From Merluccius polli (lineage: Eukaryota > Chordata > Actinopteri > Gadiformes > Merlucciidae): a stretch of DNA of 64,000 nucleotides. Location: contig JAOPHQ010001991.1 in the NCBI GenBank assembly GCA_030340625.1, positions 275,501-339,500 of the forward strand, in the 5' to 3' direction. The position numbers and the translations under genes were made by a program. Below, piece after piece: positions 10,127-21,428 of the stretch (position 1 is the first letter of the stretch; each line of letters begins with the position of its first letter). The notes below the pieces were generated by a model, which ran no database searches, had not been told where the DNA came from, and saw only the letters and a program-made list of their open reading frames with translations.

Positions 10127-10585
10127 TCAACTTCATCCAAACTGAGCAGAAAAATCCCCACTTCACTTCACACTTATCGTATAATGCCACGGTGTGTGTG
10201 GATCTGTGGAGCTCCGTCTGGGCAGTGGTTGATGTTAATGTCTGCGTCCGAGAGAGGGTAAAGCTTCTCGGACACTTACAGTATAACGCCACTGTGTGTG
10301 GCGCATTTCCTGTATAACAGCAATCATTATAACGCTCATACACGACAATGGTACTAGCTAAAAAAAAGTATCACAAAGTTCACTTCCTAGAACTCCAAAC
10401 ACAACCAAAACGCAAACTTTTTAAAATGTCCGAATTCGTTCGAATTCGAGCTGAAACACCTGCCTCAGACATTGATGTTTTTATACGGTAGAAAATAATT
10501 CCTCTGGACTACTGTCTCCTACTGTTTGTTATATTGGTACTATCATCTCCTACTGTAATAAAATGGACCGCAATAGACCACTTCT
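10127..10585. other. Unassigned sequence
   Basis: It includes two copies of a short motif, TATAATGCCACGGTGTGTGT and TATAACGCCACTGTGTGTGG, about 95 bp apart (10188 and 10283). No gene is seen. Confidence 0.4.
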
Positions 10586-11500
10586 TGGATCTAATAGGAA
10601 CAATTTATTATCAGTCTCTTTAAAAGGTAAACTGATTCCAACAGCCCTGTATGTTTTTAACTGAAACCTGGCTCAGCACTGACGGACCAGCCGCTATTAT
10701 ATTCTACCCCGAACAATGGACACCTGTAGACAAGGGAAAAGGGGCAGTGGTACCTCAACTATACTCTCACCTGCTCTTGCTGACAGGGACATATCTTTGG
10801 GAGACTTTTATTAATTTAAGCATCATGCCATTATACTCAGTTGTCAGCCTCCTGTGCTGGCAGTGACTTTATTACAGGCCTCCCAAGCAATGCCCCCTCT
10901 TCCTAGTCGCCTTTGCAAAATTCTTATCTATTATCCATAGTAATCATGATGAAAGCATTATCATAGGTGATTTTAACTTACATGTGGATAATAAGTCAGA
11001 TTCCAAATCCATCAAATTCATAAATATTCAGAACTATATGGATTTTACTCTGTATGTCACTGGACCCACCCATAGCCACGGCCACACCTTAGATCTGGTG
11101 ATAACACATGGACTTACTGTTGATGTATCGTCCATTTACACCAAAAAACTCTCCCTCCTTGTTCTCCTTGACCTGAGTGCAACTTTTGATAAAGTTGACA
11201 AATATTTTCATAGACAGACTGTGTTGGCCTCTCTGGCACTGTTCTTAACTGGCTTACATCTTACCTTACAGGTAGATAATTTTTTGTTGCCCTTGACGAA
11301 CATTCTTCTAAGAACTATGACATCAACTGTGGCATACCAAAAGGCTCGTTCCTAGGTCCAGTCCTTTTCAGTCTGTATATGCTGCCCCTTGGCAGTGTTA
11401 TCAGGAGACGTTGCATCAATTTGCACAGTTGACTGATGACACTCAACTCTGTATGGCTGTCTCCTGATGACACAAGCCCTATTGATGCCCTCCATAAGTG
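10586..11500 (+). pseudogene. L2-like LINE relic: endonuclease and reverse transcriptase fragments
   Basis: Segments FLTETWLSTDGPAAI (about 10650), IIGDFNLHVDNK (about 10960) and THSHGHTLDLVITHGL (about 11070) are parts of an apurinic-type endonuclease. The sequence then jumps within a few codons to LLVLLDLSATFDKVD (about 11157), reverse-transcriptase motif A, so an internal deletion joins the two domains. Later pieces (GPVLFSLYMLPLG near 11357, TDDTQL near 11437) are in other frames. The gene is dead. The clade call rests on the overall pattern and the downstream part. Confidence 0.75.
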
Positions 11501-11515
11501 CAGTGGTGGAAAGAT

Positions 11516-11579
<64 letters not shown>

Positions 11580-11834
11580 TGAGCTCCACCTTTACCAGCT
11601 GCAACATTACAGCGATGAACACATTAATGCATCAATAAATATAATCCAATAATATACATTATTCTGAAATGGGCCATTCTGTATCATGAGTACTTTTAAT
11701 TTTGGTACTTTAAATATATTTTAATGATAATACATTGTACTTTTACTTAAGTAACATTTTTTAATACACAGTGTGGTATTACTACTTTTACTGAAGTAAA
11801 AGATCTGAGTACTTATTCTACCACTGCATATGTG
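11493..11834. mobile_element. Non-autonomous hAT MITE nested in the LINE
   Basis: The element 11501-11826 starts CAGTGGTGGAAAGA and ends TATTCTACCACTG. It is flanked by CATAAGTG (11493-11500) and CATATGTG (11827-11834), an 8-bp TSD with one mismatch. An (AT)n run fills 11518-11573. TACTTAAGTAAAAGTA-like sequence near the right end is typical of a widespread fish hAT MITE. Confidence 0.85.
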
Positions 11835-12409
11835 TATTTTAGACATTAATGCTTGGATGGCTCAGAACTTCCTATTATTCCTACTATTGTAGTGCTCTCC
11901 TTTCTGGTCTACCAAAAAAAGCCATAGATCAACTCCAACTTACACAAAAATCTGCTGCTCATGTGTTGACCAAGACCAGAAGGAGAACACACATTACACC
12001 TGTTAAGGACACCTGTTCAAATCATATCACTGGCTACCAGTTAGTTTTAGAATTGATTTTAACATTCTTTTATTGGTCTACAAATCACAAAATGGTCTTG
12101 CTCCCAACTACATGTCTGACATGGTTTTAGGATATGTACTAGATCCCTCAGGTCTTCTGGTAGTTGTCTCTTGGTTGTTCCAAGGGTCTGGGCTAAGACC
12201 CACGGCAAGGCCCCTTTTAGCCACTATGGCTCCAGCCCGTGGAATGGCTTGCCGGAGGACCTGAGGGTGGCAGAGCGTGTGGTTATCTTTAAAAGAAAGC
12301 TTAAAACACACCTTTTTAGCCTGGCTTTTATCTAATGTGTTTATTTCGACTTGCACTTTTGCTGTTATTTCCTATTTCTTATTTGATTTTTATTATATTA
12401 TATTGTTAG
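11835..12409 (+). pseudogene. L2-like LINE relic: C-terminal part and 3' UTR
   Basis: After the MITE the same LINE resumes. ALLSGLPKKAIDQLQLTQKS, a RTHITPV segment, NGLAPNYMSDM and a RKLKTHLFSLAF-like end appear in order but in changing frames. This is the conserved C-terminal region of L2/Maui-type elements. The 3' UTR runs to 12409, is interrupted by the palindromic element, and ends at about 14955. Confidence 0.75.
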
Positions 12410-12506
12410 TAGGGTCATAAATGTCAATTCCGTGACCATCCTCCGGCTAAAATGTTTTGACAACTGATTTGACTTCTGGGGTGGTGCTTCAGGGAGGGAT
12501 GGCGTA

Positions 12507-13699
12507 CTAGATATGCCAAGTAGTTGACACGGAGGCAGTGTTGGCGTAAGCTATCTTCATCTGGGGGAGACGGATGAATGATTTATTTTTCATGCTCTTC
12601 CACTTCACTGCACGTGCCTCAGCCATGGTGCTACTCTTGCGGTCACCATAAATTACATGTCTGGTGAACTTGAATAGTTCCTGTAACACCTCCTCCTCAA
12701 GGTCAAGGCTATCTCCACACTGTGAGAGCTGTTGTCGTGCCACAGGGTTCTTTGCCACCCTGTCATACACTGACTTCTTATCCTTGCCATAGAATCCAGA
12801 GTTGGCATCACATCCGGTCATACAGTGCAGCTGCACAATGCAGTCTGCCATCTCATCAGTTACTAGATCACTGCAGACTACCATCTTCTGCTTTCTCTTG
12901 ATATAGAGCATACCAGAAAGTTGCTTTGAGATTAATGCTGCTGCGACATAGGCATCAGTATCAGCAGAATCAATGACAAAAGGTCCACGACAGCCTGATT
13001 CTCGCAGCATTGCGTAAGTGGAGAAGATGATAGTGTCTGCCTCAGACTGGTGAAAGCAAAAGTTCTGCATCGGTTGCTGGGTTGATAAGTTAGTACAATG
13101 GGAGCCAACGGAGTAAACAATCTCTGCATCAACAGTTTGTGCAATGTCAGTCAGGTAGCTGCATATCAATTTTTGTAGACACCCTTTGATACTAACACTA
13201 CAAAGCAGTGTGTTAAATGCTCTGGCAGAGGGAAATGGATCATCCAATTTCATGTAGGTGTTGGGGATATGTGCCTTACCTGTGCCCGCAGGTCTCTCTC
13301 ATCATCTTTCGTTGAGTTTGCTGCATCGTATGGGTCATTCACACAGATGATACGATCAGCACAGACATGGCGGGCAAGGTTGATATTTACTACCTTGGAG
13401 ACATAGTCCGACCATGTGTATTGTGTGCTATCTGGCTTCTGTCGATCTTCTAACGTTGGTGTAGCCATTCTCCAGACCATTCCCATGTCAATGAGAGCAG
13501 TGTATGGTTCCTGAAGATTTACAGACTGCAGACAGAGCTTCTGGATGAGCTGGCTTTTCTGTGTCTTCCTGTATGTGCCATTGTAGTTGAATAAGGCCAG
13601 ACACTCCTCGACAACACGATGTTCAAACAACACAGGGAGGTCCACAAGTTGACTGACCTCAACCAGGTTGATAACTGCATTGAAAGCGCTTCGCTCCAT
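12507..13699 (-). pseudogene. PIN/FEN-like nuclease-type protein, left arm, frameshifted
   Basis: Two minus-strand frames (13250-13699 and 12507-13253) overlap and join by one frameshift, giving about 395 codons. In order they show DRIICVNDPYDAANSTKDD, EADTIIFSTYAML, VIDSADTDAYVAAAL and LHCMTGCDANSGFYGK. The spacing of acidic residues (D, E-x-D, D-x-D, GCD followed by a GxGK-like turn) resembles the catalytic order of PIN/FEN-type metal nucleases. That is inference from pattern. I recall similar unnamed proteins in fish genomes but know no function. The N-terminus is cut off by the head-to-head junction. Confidence 0.6.
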
Positions 13700-13701
13700 C
13701 C

Positions 13702-14334
13702 AAGCAACTTTCTGGTATGCTCTATATCAAGAGAAAGCAGAAGATGGTAGTCTGCAGTGATCTAGTAACTGATGAGATGGCAGACTGCATTGTGCAGCTG
13801 CACTGTATGACCGGATGTGATGCTAACTCTGGATTCTATGCAAGGGTAAGAAGTCAGTGTATGACAGGGTGGCAAAGAACCCTGTGGCACGACAACAGCT
13901 CTCACAGTGTGGAGATAGCCTTGACCTTGAGGAGGAGGTGTTACAGGAACTATTCAAGTTCACCAGAACATAATTTATGGTGACCGCAAGAGTAGCACCA
14001 TGGCTGAGGCACGTGCAGTGATCATCCGTCTCCCCCAGATGAAGATAGCTTACGCCAACACTGCCTCCGTGCCAACTACTTGGCATATCTAGTACGCCAT
14101 CCCTCCCTGAAGCACCACCCCATGCCAATCGGACATGGATGGGAGTTGGTGGATGGTCGCTGTCGCCCTGTCCGCTACACAAGGCCTGCTCTTCCGAATC
14201 ATCTACCTGCATCAAGTGCAGTTGAAGACAGTGAGGAAGATGAGAGCGAGTATGAGTGCGGGAGCGAGAGTAGAATTTCTTCTGATAGTGGTATTTCAGA
14301 GTCTAGTGAGGCAGAAAGCTCTGATTCTGACTAA
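13702..14334 (+). pseudogene. PIN/FEN-like protein, inverted partial copy in right arm
   Basis: The copy starts mid-gene (SKQLSGMLYIKRK), repeats the GCDANSGF motif, loses one base just after it, and lacks about 25 bp present in the left arm (between GCACGTGCAGTG and ATCCGTC). Downstream it adds a C-terminus absent from the left arm: LAYLVRHPSLKHHP, IGHGWELVDGRCRPVR, then an acidic serine-rich tail (EDSEEDESEYE...SSDSD) ending at 14334. Apart from these changes the two arms are nearly identical. Confidence 0.75.
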
Positions 14335-14760
14335 TTTTTGCCCTCCCAAATGGCGGCCATCTTGGTTTTTGGGGTCAGAACGATGTATGAATGTCACAAT
14401 GATGTCAAAATCACAATTCTTATGGTCAATCCACCACAACAAGTGTCTTCATGCATCAATAAAGATGCTCTGGTTAAAAAGTATTTTTTTCCATTACCAG
14501 ATGGCGGCCATCTTGGATTTCAGGGCCAAGATGATGTCCAAATGTCAAAATTATGTCAGAACCACAATTCTCAGGGTCAATTGTCCACAAAAAGTGGTTT
14601 CATACATAATTGTAGGTGCTCTGGTAAGAATAATACTTCTTTAATACTTTATCAAGATGTTGCCGGTGGCCATTTGGGATTCGGCCCTCTAAAAAAAAAT
14701 GCTGACATTTTTGCGAGGGACATGGGGGCTAAATTTTTTATAAAGGGTGTATAGAAGTCG
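14335..14760. repeat. 3' non-coding part with repeated GGCGGCCATCTTGG motif
   Basis: AATGGCGGCCATCTTGG (about 14349), GATGGCGGCCATCTTGG (about 14501) and a weaker GGTGGCCATTTGGG (about 14663) form three degenerate units about 150-160 bp apart, each followed by GATG-rich sequence. They lie between the gene and the right TIR. Confidence 0.65.
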
Positions 14761-14820
14761 AATCAGTTGTCAAAACATTTTAGCCGGAGGATGGTCACGG
14801 AATTTACATTTATGACCCTA

Positions 14821-14955
14821 ATATGTATTTATTTATTTTTGATGTTTTTTACTCAAACTCTTGTTCTTTTTTAACTTTCCACTTTTGTGATCAGCACTTG
14901 GAGTTACATTTCATGTGTGATTTGTGCTGTATAAATAAAGTCAGAATTTCAGAGA
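14821..14955 (+). mobile_element. 3' end of the interrupted L2-like LINE
   Basis: CTTTCCACTTTTGTGATCAG, then GTGCTGTATAAATAAAGT, is an L2-type 3' terminus and continues the UTR broken at 12409. Confidence 0.65.
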
Positions 14956-15059
14956 TTACAATGGACTTGCTGGAACAGAATGTTATGCTGCTTAATGCAC
15001 AGCTTGATTACCCTTAATAACATAATTAGAAGTAAATTAAAGTTTTATGTTGTCCATTA

Positions 15060-15830
15060 CTTTAACACAAATAATTTTTCAATTGTTCCTGGATCTACCA
15101 GCACAGCATCTTTCCTCGACTCCTTTGGACCTGGTCTATGAGGTCCCACTTACCACTGTTGAGAGCTTTAAAAGGAAGATCAGCCACTTTCTTTGCAGGT
15201 GGCTGGGCCTACCAAGAAACATGTATCACCTTGTACAGGAGAAACAACAAGCAATTCAGTAGCCTGACTGAGGAGTTCATGGTAACCCGTGCAAGAGAGG
15301 TGCTGCATGAGACTCAGCTGACAACAAAGTCTCCATGGCCTGCATTGAAGTGAGGATCGGGAGGAAATGAAGGGCACAGGCTGGAGTCAATGAAGCCAAA
15401 TTGTGGCTATGGCACAGCCTTTCAGTGGCATCTGGACAGGCAGGGCTTGGTAGCATCCCAAGAGCTTGCTACAATGAAGCTCAGGGGAAGGAAAGATACC
15501 AGCTCGTCCAGGAGGAAGTATGGCACATGGACCAGCAGGACACATGGACCAGATGGGAGCAAGTGACTGAAAGATCTCTTGCTCAGAGCTATTGAAGGCT
15601 ACATCGCATAAAGTTCCTCATAGTTGGTCTATGTCCTCACCAGCTCATCCAACCTCTTCTGCTGGGGTATATTCAAAACACCAGCATACCCTCTCTGTGC
15701 CAGAGAAGAGGAACACTGGAGCACATGCTGAGCTGCTGTCCAAAGGCCCTGGGAGACTGACATTGTTGCTGGTGTCACGACCAGGTGCTGAAGGAGATAG
15801 AAGATGCCATATGCACTAGAAAAAGCAGGG
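15060..15830 (+). pseudogene. Degenerate LINE C-terminal fragment with zinc-knuckle pattern
   Basis: Frames at 15047-15353 give RKISHFLCRWLGLPRNMY and SLTEEFMVTRAREVL. Later shifted frames give TRWEQVTERS and a cysteine pattern like PAYPLC...EHMLSCC with a DQVLKEIEDAI end. This order matches the C-terminus of fish LINEs of the restriction-like-endonuclease group (R2/R4, Dong or Rex6 type) as I remember them. Multiple stops and frameshifts are present and the reverse-transcriptase core is missing. Confidence 0.5.
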
Positions 15831-16591
15831 GTTTTCAAAGTGTGAGAAAGTGGGCCTCCCTTTAGAGAACACTGTCATTGGTGTAATATTAAAATACTCC
15901 CGCAAAATAAAGTTAGATTTTTTTGTTTAACACTGAGGCACATTTGTGCTTAAATCACGTTCTAATTCTTTTTACTTTTTTTATTTTTTATTTTATTTGA
16001 CTTATTTCCAATGTATTTCTTGCTGGAGCTATGGGGGTGCTTGACTATTAAGCAGGAGTGCTTTGCAATTTACAGTATGCACACAAAAGTAAAGAAATAT
16101 GGAATATAGATGTTCATCACAGTATTCACTTTTGGATACTTGCCGACTAGCAATCTCCTCATATGACCTAGCCCCATATGTAATACATGCCATTGTCACA
16201 TAGTGTTCCCATTGAAAATAGGGAGGTAGAATGTAAATCTGGCGTTTAATTTCTTTCTGCTTTTGGGTGTTTTGGATGACATGTCAATGATCTGCATTGT
16301 TGTATCTGGTTCATCAGAACTGAACTTGTCTCACAGTGGGAAATATTGTAGGCTATGTTGCATATATGTGATGGTTTGAAATGATCAAATAATGTTTTTC
16401 TAACTAATCCTGGAATAATTCTTAGCATAGATTAATTGCAATTCATCCATCGTACATCCATAAATACATTTTAGTTTAATGAAAATGTATTAAACTATAA
16501 CACATTTTTAGCATCATTGTTTACATCTCTGCTTATCTCTAATCTCCCCACCCCCTGAAGTTCTTCGGCACGCCTCACACTTTGAAAACCT
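15826..16591. mobile_element. Possible hAT-type MITE
   Basis: CAGGGGTTTTCAAAGTGTGA at 15826 is mirrored by CCTCACACTTTGAAAACC ending at about 16590. CAGGGGTTxTCAAA is a common hAT terminus. No 8-bp TSD is visible and the right end lacks its last bases, so the boundary is uncertain. Confidence 0.5.
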
Positions 16592-17470
16592 AGCAAGCAG
16601 CACCTTCCAACAGAGAAGTCCATCAGGTTGCCAAGGCAGGGGAGTTGCAGCTAAATAGCTGCAGCTGCAGCCTATAGTACCTAGTGGATGATGATGTGTT
16701 TGTAGCTTTGTTCTATATTGTACTGATAGCCTTTTGTTTATGATCGGCCACGCCTGCTTATGAATCAAGACGATAGATAGACCCCCACATAGCAAAGTCG
16801 TATCACAGCCTATCAGATAGACACGAGACTAATTACCAACTTTATAGAAGTTAATATTCATGACCAAGCTAGAACCTTTTTCTATTTCTATATAGATTCA
16901 TATATTTTAAAAATCCTATTTTCTTTTAAACAGGGACATTTCTGTGGACAGCTCCAGAAAAATGGGATGTCTGGTCACCCTAATCAAAAGGGGTAATCTA
17001 CGGTCTGCAGAAGCCACTTAGAAGGATGTATGATAGTTGAGAGACCCAAAACACCCTGTGACCCCAAGTAACAACATAGATGATGTGTCCAAGTGCATCG
17101 CAAGATGTACACAAACAAACAACAATTAATTTAATTTATAAAGCACTTTTCATTCAAGCATTCAAAGTGCTGTACAGGAATAAAACAAAACATGCAAGAA
17201 GAACTAAAACAAAACGCTGAGGCCATACAAATTGAATTTCTTGTATAAAGGATCTGTAATTCAGAAAAGTGGGGCAAGCGAGCAGGAAAAAAAGTATTTA
17301 AATTGCTACTGCATTGTATTCTGCCTATTTTCACATTTAGATGAGAAATGCAGTGAAAACAATTATTTGATTGGTAATACCTCAATGTTTTTAAAAACAT
17401 ACTTCTATAACATATTACATGCATTTATTTGTTATTGTATTCATTCAAATTTCAATGAAATTATAATTTC
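16592..17470. other. Unassigned; contains a LINE/SINE-like tail
   Basis: Around 17128-17200 the sequence TTTATAAAGCACTTTTCATT, then AAAGTGCTGTACAG, resembles the 3' end of a reverse-oriented fish retroposon. No gene is seen. Confidence 0.35.
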
Positions 17471-17502
17471 GTAGGTAGGTAGGTAGGTAGGTAGGTAGGT
17501 AG
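17471..17502. repeat. (GTAG)n microsatellite
   Basis: Eight perfect GTAG units. Confidence 0.98.
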
Positions 17503-17700
17503 AGGAGGAAGGCTATGCAGAATCCAAGTGAACTCTGAACAAGTGAGTCTCGATCTAAAGCGGGGAGCAAAATGCAGCAGTCAAAGTCGCAGTGGGTCTA
17601 GAGTGGTGTTAAGAAAACTAATCTCGGATCCAGCAGTCCTAATATGTTATAGCAGAATTTCTGGGGGGAGACAGCACAGAGCCTGGGCTGATTTGTGAGA

Positions 17701-18633
17701 CTAAAGGAAAACCAAACGAAACCCTAAAACTACTTATTTTAGATGAAAAGTGCTGTAGCAGGTTACATATTAGTGCTATGGATTTATCCTGGTCCAAATC
17801 TCGACTTATATGCACAAAGTTTTAAAAGCGTAGGTTAATGTTGTGAATATGGACCCAATTTGCCCTCTATGAGCAACACAAAATAACACGCTATTGCATG
17901 ATTTATCTGTTATTGGCTGTTTTGGGTTATAAATCAAACATCCTAGCTATTCCAGCCCACAAATCTGATTGTAGCAAGGGGGAGTGGCTTGTGCAAGAGA
18001 GCGAAAGCCTGAAAAGCAACATAGCCCTGCCCCTAAATGAAAAAAAATGATGAAGAAGTCAGTGTTAAAGGACAATTTCCAGCGCAAAATGAGACCATAT
18101 GATCATAACACATGTTCACCGAGTTCGACCGTTCTCTGGGATCAGTTTTCATTTTAGTCGAATGTAACCAAAGTTCTCGAAAACATCTTATAACGCTAGC
18201 TGTGGGGGCAGACATTCATGTAAAATAAATTGCAATTCTATACCACTAACAAGGCTCAAAATCGCACCACACTTCCACAGTAGCATAATGAGTGTCCCTA
18301 CATGTAAAACAAAGCATTGAGAACTTTGTAAGTGTACAGACAGTTTATTAAAAAGAAAGTTTAGAAAGCCAGTACCTTCACGAAAACAAGCGGACGCCAT
18401 CTTCGGAAAACAGTCACGACCAGTCGAGCTGTTATAAGATAATTGGCTGTTTTCGAGAACTTTGGTTACATTCGACTAGAATGAAAACTGATCCCAGAGA
18501 ACGGTCGAACTCGGTGGACATGTGTTATGATCATATGGTCTCATTTTGCGCCGGAATTGTCCTTTAATGCATTCTTTTTTATTTAATATTGGGCGGGGAT
18601 AAGCTCAAACAGCGGGGTTTGGTTTTCCTTTAA
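17701..18633. mobile_element. TTAA-target MITE (outer)
   Basis: The left end AGGAAAACCAAAC follows CTAA (17701-17704, a mutated TTAA). The right end GTTTGGTTTTCCT is followed by TTAA (18630-18633). The TTAA target suggests a Kolobok or piggyBac type. A second TTAA element at 18069-18563 is nested within it. No coding sequence. Confidence 0.7.
18065..18567. mobile_element. TTAA-target foldback MITE (nested)
   Basis: TTAA at 18065-18068 and 18564-18567 flanks 18069-18563. The arms of about 120 bp (left starts AGGACAATTTCCAGCGCAAA, right ends GGAATTGTCCT) are inverted copies with few mismatches and enclose about 250 bp. Frames on either strand here are by-products of the inverted repeat. Confidence 0.85.
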
Positions 18634-20464
18634 GAAAGACATGCATTGCTCTTTCAGACAATTTGAGCACAACTCTTGGTAATAACATACTGTAAAAATC
18701 ACCATGGGAGAACTAAATAGAGCTGTTTATTGTGATGTATGTGTGTATATGCTGCTTAGCGTGCATATGTGGGGGTGTTCACAAGTGTGTTGTATGACAT
18801 TAAACCGACATAAATAAGCAGGTTGGGTATAAAAAGAGTGTGGGGGGGCACAGCTGCAGAAGCTAGTGTCAGCAGCTTCTCTCCCTCACCCAAACACTGC
18901 CTTTACTTTCACTGTACCTAACAAACGGATTCATTAATGTCTTTGTGCTATCACAGATGGTACCAATCTAAATCTAACATTTACCAGATTCCTTAACCTC
19001 CATGTTTGACTATATAGTGCCACACTCACAATAGCCAAGCTGGGATAACAATCCAAAGTGACTTATGTCTGTATATATAATGCATTGGTTCTGTATGTTA
19101 CATCCAACTTAATAACTTTTGGATAATGTAATCAATTTAACATAACAAAAACGTACCTTAAGATAAGATCATTAAACATTGGAAGATGAGGATGGTTCAA
19201 AATGTAAAATGTAAATGTAAAATGTAGCAATAATCTATCTTTATCATCCGCATACAGAAGTCTATTGCATTCATTTGTGAAAAAATTATATGTAGATAGG
19301 CAATGGAAGTATGGCGCTGAGGGTGCTGCATCACCCCCTATTGGTTGAGAGTGAAATAATATTTTAAATAATTTCTGATTGATATGTTATTTTGTTTTTC
19401 AGATTTCTGATTTTTCACATTACCAGCAAAGTCTTTGTAAGTTGTAGCGCATAGGCCTTTTAAGGCGTTCTTTGTAACCTTCGTTATTATGGGAGAGCCA
19501 GGGGCCAGGGTGCTGAGCACCCTCATAAAAAAGTTTGGAGGGGTCTCTAAACTTCTATCAAAATGAAAAATGTATTCAAACACTATTCTCTTCATTTCAA
19601 TTAAATGTGATACTCTTACAATGTGTTAAAATGTAATTTACAATAAATAGATTCTATATAGCATATATAATTCAAAGGGAACCCATCTATAGCATCCCCT
19701 GGCATCACCAGACCAATTCGCAAATGCATATTAGTCTGGAACTCAGTTCATTTTCAATTTCCAAAGGGCGTAATCAACGGGCCAGACCAAAATGCCTCTG
19801 GACGCAATTGGATAGATCTACGACCAATCAGCGCAACGGAATGTGTGACGTAAATTAAACCTTCACCAAATCCTGTCGAAAGTATGGCAAATACATATTT
19901 CTTATCAACGAAAGCTTTAAGTGCAGTTGTTTATTCTTATTTTAGAGAAAACTACAAAACCGTCCCCCGGATCGCCCTATATTCATTTCAGCCAAGCAAT
20001 AATGGTTTGGAGAGGCAATTTGGAGAGATAACCTTTTTTTTTTTTTTTTATTTGGACAAAAGCCAGGTAGTAATTTTTACATAGTATTTATGGCTCCTAT
20101 CACACCTATAAGTTATATGGAGCCTGTGCATAAGACACTTAATTTAGATAGTCTATTTTTATAACAGACTTCCATTAAAATGTGTAAGCATGTGCATTTT
20201 ACGCTACCATGTCTGTGAATGTATGTTCAGCAGCACAGCACCCTTCACAAAAAATATGTTCCGTGCGAACGTTTTATAAATCAGGTGCGTTTTAGTAACT
20301 TGTGAGCGTATCTTAGTGAATGTGAGTTACTAAATTGAGCGATTAGATATAAGCAGCGCTCATTAGAGATAAGCAGCGCTCCTGCGCGATTTAACAACTT
20401 ACGTGGGCAAATTGCAGGCAAAACACTCAAAGTAAGAGATGCCTATGTGTATATCTAGATAAGG
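18634..20464. other. Unassigned stretch
   Basis: It holds no recognised gene. Points noted: TATAAAAA at 18828, a T run at about 20033-20051, a short GGTGCTGAGCACCCTC palindrome near 19508, and a doubled AGATATAAGCAGCGCTC-like motif at 20345-20380. Parts, such as GACCAATCAGCGCAACGGAA near 19822, look like dispersed fish repeats, but no second copy lies in this window. Confidence 0.4.
18828..18836 (+). promoter_or_regulatory. TATA-box-like sequence
   Basis: GGGTATAAAAAGAGTG is followed about 35 bp later by pyrimidine-rich sequence that could hold an initiator. No downstream open frame is attached, so promoter function is speculative. Confidence 0.2.
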
Positions 20465-20689
20465 CTATAGATCAGGCACGGATTATCCACCAGGCCCATT
20501 GGGCCGTGCCCGGGGGCCTCATGATTGGTTTGCTCGATGTGTCTGTATCATGACGATGATTGATTATGAGTTCAGGTGACCCGTGACCGTTTGGAATTTT
20601 GGATAGCGGCATCACCTCAGCTGAGCCAATAGAGTATAGATGACATTATGGTTGGTAGCTGCTAACTAACAAACATCAAGGATGCATTT

Positions 20690-20905
20690 TGGAAAATGCA
20701 AATCATGCATTTTTTCCACATGGCGAGGATTGAAAATGAACTGGACTAGAACAAGGATGAGTAAATGATGCTTGAATTCTCTATCAATACTGGCAATAGA
20801 GTCGGAACTCATCTGAGACCCAGACATTAATGATGTAGTGGAGGAGTTTTCAAGGAGAAAGGCCAGAAAGAAGACCATCGCTGTCCTAATGAATGAATCA
20901 GCCAT
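20690..20905 (+). pseudogene. hAT transposase C-terminal relic
   Basis: In shifting plus-strand frames the sequence reads FFHMARIENEL, then a LSILAIESELI-like piece, a stop, and DINDVVEEFSRRKARK. The last is the acidic-then-basic C-terminal end of a hAT dimerisation region. Only this tail of the transposase remains. Confidence 0.6.
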
Positions 20906-21428
20906 TTCTTGTCCATGACACCGTGTTCTACAGCACATTCAACACGAGCGACAGAAGGTAAATAGAAACAGGGCGTCCGACAAAAGTTTAGCTCAAAATG
21001 GCGTGCCACACGCTCGTGACCAGTTAGGACAGTTCAATAGAAAACAAAGCAATCAAACTGTTTTTGACGCTGACGCTCGCGTAGCGTTGAGTTAGTACAC
21101 AGTGTAAGGTAGGCTTTCTCTCACAATTATAGACTATCCTAATTTAAGGTATATAGCCCTATTATTGAGTTATTAAACGTAAGTAGTTAGGAGGAATTCA
21201 AGTTATTAAACTAGTTGACATTGGTTGTTGGCTTTCATTGTATCATTGCATCTTTATGTGTGATATGGTGGAAAATATGTATGATGGGAAATACAGGTTA
21301 CATGTATTATTTGCTATAGGTCTATAGTAGAGTATGAATCAATCTGTGTGTGTGCGCGTGTGTGGGTGTGTGATGGAAGAATCTGAATCATAAAGCTGTA
21401 TTGGTAGAGGTAGGGCAGTAGGCCTATG

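Larger units (their letters stand above)
12410..14820. mobile_element. Palindromic TIR transposon carrying a PIN/FEN-like gene
   Basis: The element 12412-14818 has an inverted repeat of more than 60 bp (outermost GGGTCATAAATG) and TA on both sides. It sits in the 3' UTR of the L2-like LINE. The left arm carries a minus-strand gene. The right arm carries a shorter copy of the same gene in plus orientation, meeting head-to-head at about 13702. The left arm lacks the about 620 bp that lie between the gene end and the TIR in the right arm. No DDE transposase is visible. I cannot assign a superfamily. Confidence 0.8.

Noticed and set aside
17471..17502. Possible direct-repeat array resembling CRISPR
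   Set aside because: Simple GTAG microsatellite without spacers; CRISPR is not expected in a vertebrate genome, and no array was seen anywhere.
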